Shown: positions 60,474 through 64,000 of the stretch, piece by piece
Position numbering within the stretch: position 1 is the stretch's first letter
How the letters are laid out: each line of letters starts with the position of its first letter
Origin: Dactylonectria macrodidyma
Lineage: Eukaryota; Ascomycota; Sordariomycetes; Hypocreales; Nectriaceae
Direction of reading: 5' to 3'
Length of the DNA stretch: 64,000 nt
Assembly: GCA_020744425.1 (NCBI GenBank)
Contig: JAGMUV010000002.1
Location: 434,001 to 498,000 of the forward strand
Made by a program: the position numbers and the translations under genes
Notes under the pieces: generated by a model
What the model was told of the DNA's origin: nothing
The model's input: the letters and a program-made list of their open reading frames with translations, nothing else
Database searches by the model: none

Positions 60474-61733
60474 ATGTCATCCTATCATAAATTGCCGACA
60501 AGCAAGACCGAATCCAAGTCTTCTTCAACCGCGAGCATGGCTGCCAGGTCTATCCCCAGCATCGACTTCTCCGGTTCGTTCTAGTGCAACCAAGAGGAAG
60601 TATTCCAGCTCTAACCATTCCTAGCCAGTGACGAGTCAGATGCGGCTACGTTCGCGGTTCTTGTTGATCAAGTCCGCGACGCCTGTCAGACGTATGGGTT
60701 CTTCCAGCTCACGAACCATGGGATTCCTCAATCTACTATGGATGAAATCCTCGAATGCTCAAAGGAATTCTTTTCTCTTCCCCTGGAGGATAAGGAGAAG
60801 TATGACAAAGGTGCGTAGGCTTACTGAGGCGGGACACGCCATTCCCCTGATACCTCAACATGTTGTTGACATTTGCGATCATCTCAGACTTGACAAAAGA
60901 CCACCGAGGCTACGAGAGGCTGCGGGCTCAGAACTTCGAGAAGAGGGGCGAAGGCGATCTAAAAGAGGGCTACTACTTCGGCCTTGATCTACCAGAAGAC
61001 CATCCACAGGTGCTAGCCAAGAAATTCAACCTCGGCCCCAACAAGTACCCGGAAGAGGTGAAGGACCCTCAAGAGTTCCGTCGAAGAATTGACAGCTACA
61101 TTGACAAGATGATAAAAATCGCGGAAAGATTGATCCGAATCCTTTGCAAAACCCTCGAGATCGACGACAGCTGGGTTTCGCAATTCACCGACACCCCTAA
61201 CGCCATCTTACGATTGCTCCACTATCCTGCTCAATCCCCAGATGCTTCGGACTTAGAGAGAGGTATTCAGTCTACTGCTTTATCAAAGCCTTCAGAGCTA
61301 ATGATTAACAGGTATCGGGGCTCATACAGATTTCGGAGCCGTCACCATACTGCTCCAGGACTTGATTGGTGGCTTGCAAGTTTGGGATCGCGCAGGTTCC
61401 CAATGGATCGATGTCGAACCCACGAAAGGGGCATTCGTCGTCAATCTTGGGAATCTGATGATGCGATGGACTAATGATCGGTACGTATCCAACCTGCATC
61501 GCGTCATCAACAAATCGGGACAGGCGAGATACAGCGTCCCCTTTTTCTTTGCGGGAAATCCTGACTTCCTGGTGCAATGCTTTGAGAGTTGCCGTGATGC
61601 GGAGACAGGAGCAAAATATCCGCCGACGACTGTTGGAGACTGGATGTCTGGTAGATACGCCGATACATACGGGACAACTGAGGCAAAGGCTACCAAAGAT
61701 CTGTTCGAGGACAAAGCTGCGGGGCTGGCATAG
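60474..61733 (+). CDS. 2-oxoglutarate/Fe(II)-dependent dioxygenase (IPNS-like)
   Basis: Non-haem iron oxygenase of 360 aa; exons 60474-60573, 60625-60810, 60888-61262 and 61312-61733. The N-terminal DIOX_N region contains SIPSIDFS, VRDACQTYGFFQLTNHGIP and EFFSLPLEDKEKYDK. The jelly-roll core, completed by the last splice, has the iron ligands HxD in GAHTDFGAVTILLQD and the distal His in VSNLHRVINKSG. The co-substrate Arg and Ser lie in RYSVPFFFAGN. A second ATG at 60537 could also serve, but the first is used here. Members hydroxylate, desaturate or cyclise small molecules, often in secondary metabolism. The neighbouring GST and regulators fit an accessory metabolic region. Substrate unknown. 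Confidence 0.93.
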
Positions 61734-61994
61734 CATGGGTGTGATAAGTGTTTGAAAGCACGTCAAGCGCGACTTGGCAATCATGATGAGTCGTGTAGAT
61801 GGTCAGAAGCCGGAAGGAAGTCCACTGATATAAGTATATCATAGTGACTAGACTCGGGACAATTGATCCAGCACAACGGCTGGCTTTTTTTTTCATCTCT
61901 CGGTGTCATTACTCCCTCCTCGGCATATCGAGAATTAAAGGTATCCATTGGCAGCTAGGCGACTATTCCTCCTCAGATTAATTTCTATCCTAGT
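61734..61994. other. Convergent intergenic region
   Basis: Short gap between the 3' ends of the dioxygenase and GST genes, with a T-run near 61886. No gene. Confidence 0.3.
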
Positions 61995-62732
61995 CTATTT
62001 ACGAGCAGCAGCTGCAGCGTCCGCGTCAGCGGCCAACAGCTTCTGTATGGCTGGCCTATTGATGCAGCGGTCCCACCAAGCACTCACAGCTTCGCGACTG
62101 AGGATGACGTCTCCGTACCCGCACGCGAAAAGTCTTTGGATCAAAGGAATGTAGTAGATATCCGCGAGAGTGAATTCCTTTCCAGCCATGTAATCTTTGT
62201 GTTGCAAGACACGTTCTGCCACGTCGAAAAACACCTCGACCGACCGCAGTGCATCTGAGACGACGGCGTCATTGGGAGGCAGACCCATGAACTTTTTGGC
62301 AAATGTCTCAAATGCGATTCTACCTGCAGGCTCGGCGAAGTAGAGCATTTCTTCGGATTGCGCCTGGTCGAACAGCGCCGCAGCTTCGACGTCGGAGTCT
62401 GGAGGTAGAAGTGGGAAGGAGTACTTCCTCGCGAGGTATTTGCAGATTGCGCGACTCTCGTAGAGAGTGAAGCCATCGGGGAAAACGATGACGGGTATTT
62501 TGCCCCACGGGTGACGTTTCATATTTTCTTGGGACTATGTGGCGTCAGCAATCTGATATAATTACAACTTGCTCATCGCGGGATGAAGAAACGGTTCACC
62601 CACCTTCTGTTCCCCTTTTTGCAGGTTGAGAAGCACGAGTTCGTAATCCGTGAAGCCACCTTCGGCGAGAGTTAAGCGGACACGATCGGTGTTGGTCGAA
62701 CCGCGAGAGCCGTATAGCGTAAATGCTGGCAT
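61995..62732 (-). CDS. Glutathione S-transferase
   Basis: 222-aa GST conjugating glutathione to electrophiles. Exons are 62732-62604 and 62534-61995; the intron (69 nt, GTGGGT...ATAG) joins GEQK to SQENMKRHPWGKIPV. The N-terminal thioredoxin-like domain has FTLYGSRGSTNTDRVRLTLAE, with Ser/Thr candidates for thiol activation. The cis-Pro segment is GKIPVIVF, and the glutathione-contact motif is YESRAICKYLARKY. The C-terminal helical domain includes KEFTLADIYYIPLIQRL, the N-capping-box region. The tail is unusually rich in Ala (ADADAAAAARK). An in-frame upstream ATG (62792) adds a basic leader, MLKRITNSPRFLSKLLHSS, that could give a mitochondrial form. Class looks closest to phi/theta-like fungal GSTs. 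Confidence 0.93.
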
Positions 62733-63220
62733 ATTGGAGCTGTGCAGTAGTTTCGACAAGAATCTAGGGCTGTTTGTGATGCGCTTCAACATGTGGAAGT
62801 ATGTAGTGCTCCTTCCGAGAGAGATTGGGCCAGCCACTCAATATATATATACGCAAGTCAATCAAGGCGACTGGGCATCGGAAGGGGAGCTATGCTATGG
62901 CAATCGTGTTAGTCGCCAGCAGGAATGTGGAGTATGCTAGCAATCTAGAAGCAAGGATGAAGACCGCTCCACAGATCACAGCACGTATGATTGGTGAGTT
63001 CGCTCCCGCTACCCAATCGAGCTAGCGCTGACGCCTGCTGCTGCTCCTCAATAACGCACTTGACCACAAAAAGCGACACCGACTTGCCTATCTCTTGGTC
63101 CCAATGATAAATCAAGGTCCATCATTTGATTCGTCTGCTCGGATTCCTTTCTTTCTACGCATCTTCCTTTTCCTCTCGTCTGTACCTAGGCGGTGCTTGG
63201 CAAGCATCAATGTCCCAACG
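62733..63220. promoter_or_regulatory. Divergent region between GST and Zn2Cys6 regulator
   Basis: 488 nt between the GST start (minus) and the regulator start (plus). TATATATATA lies near 62843-62852, about 110 nt upstream of the GST ATG, and may be its TATA element. A CT-rich tract precedes the regulator. Confidence 0.4.
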
Positions 63221-64000
63221 ATGGCCGGAGACCTTGTCGCCCGCAAACGGAACATCCAAGGTCGAACTAAGGTGAAAACTGGTTGTGCAACCTGCAGGTA
63301 AGTCAGTTTCACATCCCATCACCCGGTCTACACCCCAAGACTGAGAATGGAGGCACGAGGTCAGCTCTACAGTGGTTGTGCTCACATAGCGATAGAATAA
63401 GGAAGGTCAAATGCGACGAGAACAAGCCATTTTGCCAAAGATGCGTCGACACCGGTCGTACTTGCGACGGCTACGAGTCTCCCTTTAGGCTTTTTACCAG
63501 TCAACAACCCATCAACAACGCTCATACTGGCAGCATCAAGTCAGATGCTGGCTCTTTACAACCCACCCGGCTCAGTGCCACTCTGACTGAACATGAATTC
63601 ACCACTCAGGACATCGACCTCCTCAATCGTTACTTCTCAACCAAAACCATGTTCGACGTGAAGCTGGGCTGTGATGAAGAAGCCCGGCAAGTCCTCCAAG
63701 CCAGCTTGACTGATCTGTCGATACGACACGCAGTCTCGTCTCTCAGAGCTCTTCGGGAACATCTCGAGACGGCCGGAGAGGTTCCAGCGTCTCTCGCGCA
63801 GCAGACCCCGAGCTATGACTATGGCCTCCAGCAATACTGTCTGGCTTTGGGCGGTCTCGCATCTAACTTGTCGACTCCGAGCTCCAACAGATTGAAGTCG
63901 GCATTGCTTTGCTGTCAGATCTTCATCAGCATTGAGCAAGTGCGACAGAATTACGCCGCTATGGCCCAGCATCTCATTCAAGGACTCAGGATCATGAAAG
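63221..64000 (+). CDS. Zn2Cys6 transcription factor, 3' partial
   Basis: Starts at ATG 63221. Exon 1 ends at 63297, and a 98-nt intron (GTAAGT...GATAG) leads to exon 2 at 63396, which is open to the window edge. Splicing produces the zinc cluster GCATCRIRKVKCDENKPFCQRC and the sixth Cys in RTCDGYESP, a standard Zn2Cys6 DNA-binding domain at about residues 22-52. The following 170 residues, with TEHEFTTQDIDLLNRYFSTKTMF, are typical of the fungal family with a C-terminal helical regulatory region. An alternative acceptor 5 nt earlier (ATAG at 63390) would insert residues and break the C-x6-C spacing. It faces the GST gene and may control nearby genes. Confidence 0.9.

Noticed and set aside
60774..60790. 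Suspected frameshift in a C-run of the dioxygenase gene
   Set aside because: Rechecking frame positions showed the run keeps the frame; the exon is intact.
1..64000. CRISPR arrays, bacterial operons or tRNA genes
   Set aside because: No regular repeat-spacer structure and no tRNA cloverleaf were recognised; gene structure is eukaryotic.

Overview
The window is nuclear DNA from a filamentous ascomycete. The signs are genes split by 48-112 nt introns with GT(A/G)AGT-type donors and CTAAC-like branch points, pyrimidine-rich leaders before start codons, several fungal transcription factor families (Zn2Cys6, C2H2 plus fungal-specific domain, Clr5) and fungus-restricted families (DUF6536, fungal AAA ATPases). 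I read it as Sordariomycete-like, but the genus cannot be fixed by eye. All splice models below were built by hand from reading frame, splice consensus and family conservation.

Layout. 0-5 kb: a GH47 alpha-mannosidase (3' end off the window) and a MATE-family exporter. 5.3-6.7 kb: a relic of a minus-strand gene beside a gasdermin-like candidate carrying an internal stop codon. 6.8-25.7 kb: an enzyme-rich stretch with a Baeyer-Villiger monooxygenase, a histidine phosphatase, a short-chain dehydrogenase, a GH32 glycosidase, a second flavin monooxygenase, a C2H2 regulator, an amidohydrolase, a frameshifted Zn2Cys6 regulator and an MFS transporter. There is no PKS, NRPS or terpene synthase backbone gene. 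25.7-29.4 kb is gene-poor.

29.4-43.2 kb looks like a proline/glutamate utilisation cluster: amino acid permease, aspartate aminotransferase, proline dehydrogenase, pyrroline-5-carboxylate (P5C) reductase, an uncharacterised probable mitochondrial membrane protein, P5C dehydrogenase and a DAO-type flavin amine oxidase. Imported proline would be oxidised to P5C and then glutamate, with the aminotransferase linking glutamate to aspartate and oxaloacetate. A P5C reductase in the same group could run the reverse step.

43.6-52 kb: an RWD-domain protein, an AAA+ ATPase and a Clr5-domain protein, with a gene-poor 2.5 kb gap between the last two. 53.7-64 kb: a Zn2Cys6 regulator, a small membrane protein, a heavily damaged DUF6536 pseudogene, a 2-oxoglutarate/Fe(II) dioxygenase, a glutathione S-transferase and the start of another Zn2Cys6 regulator. 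At least three genes are visibly broken (near 5.7, 22.8 and 58-60 kb), which suggests relaxed selection on accessory genes or, for the single-lesion cases, possible sequence error.
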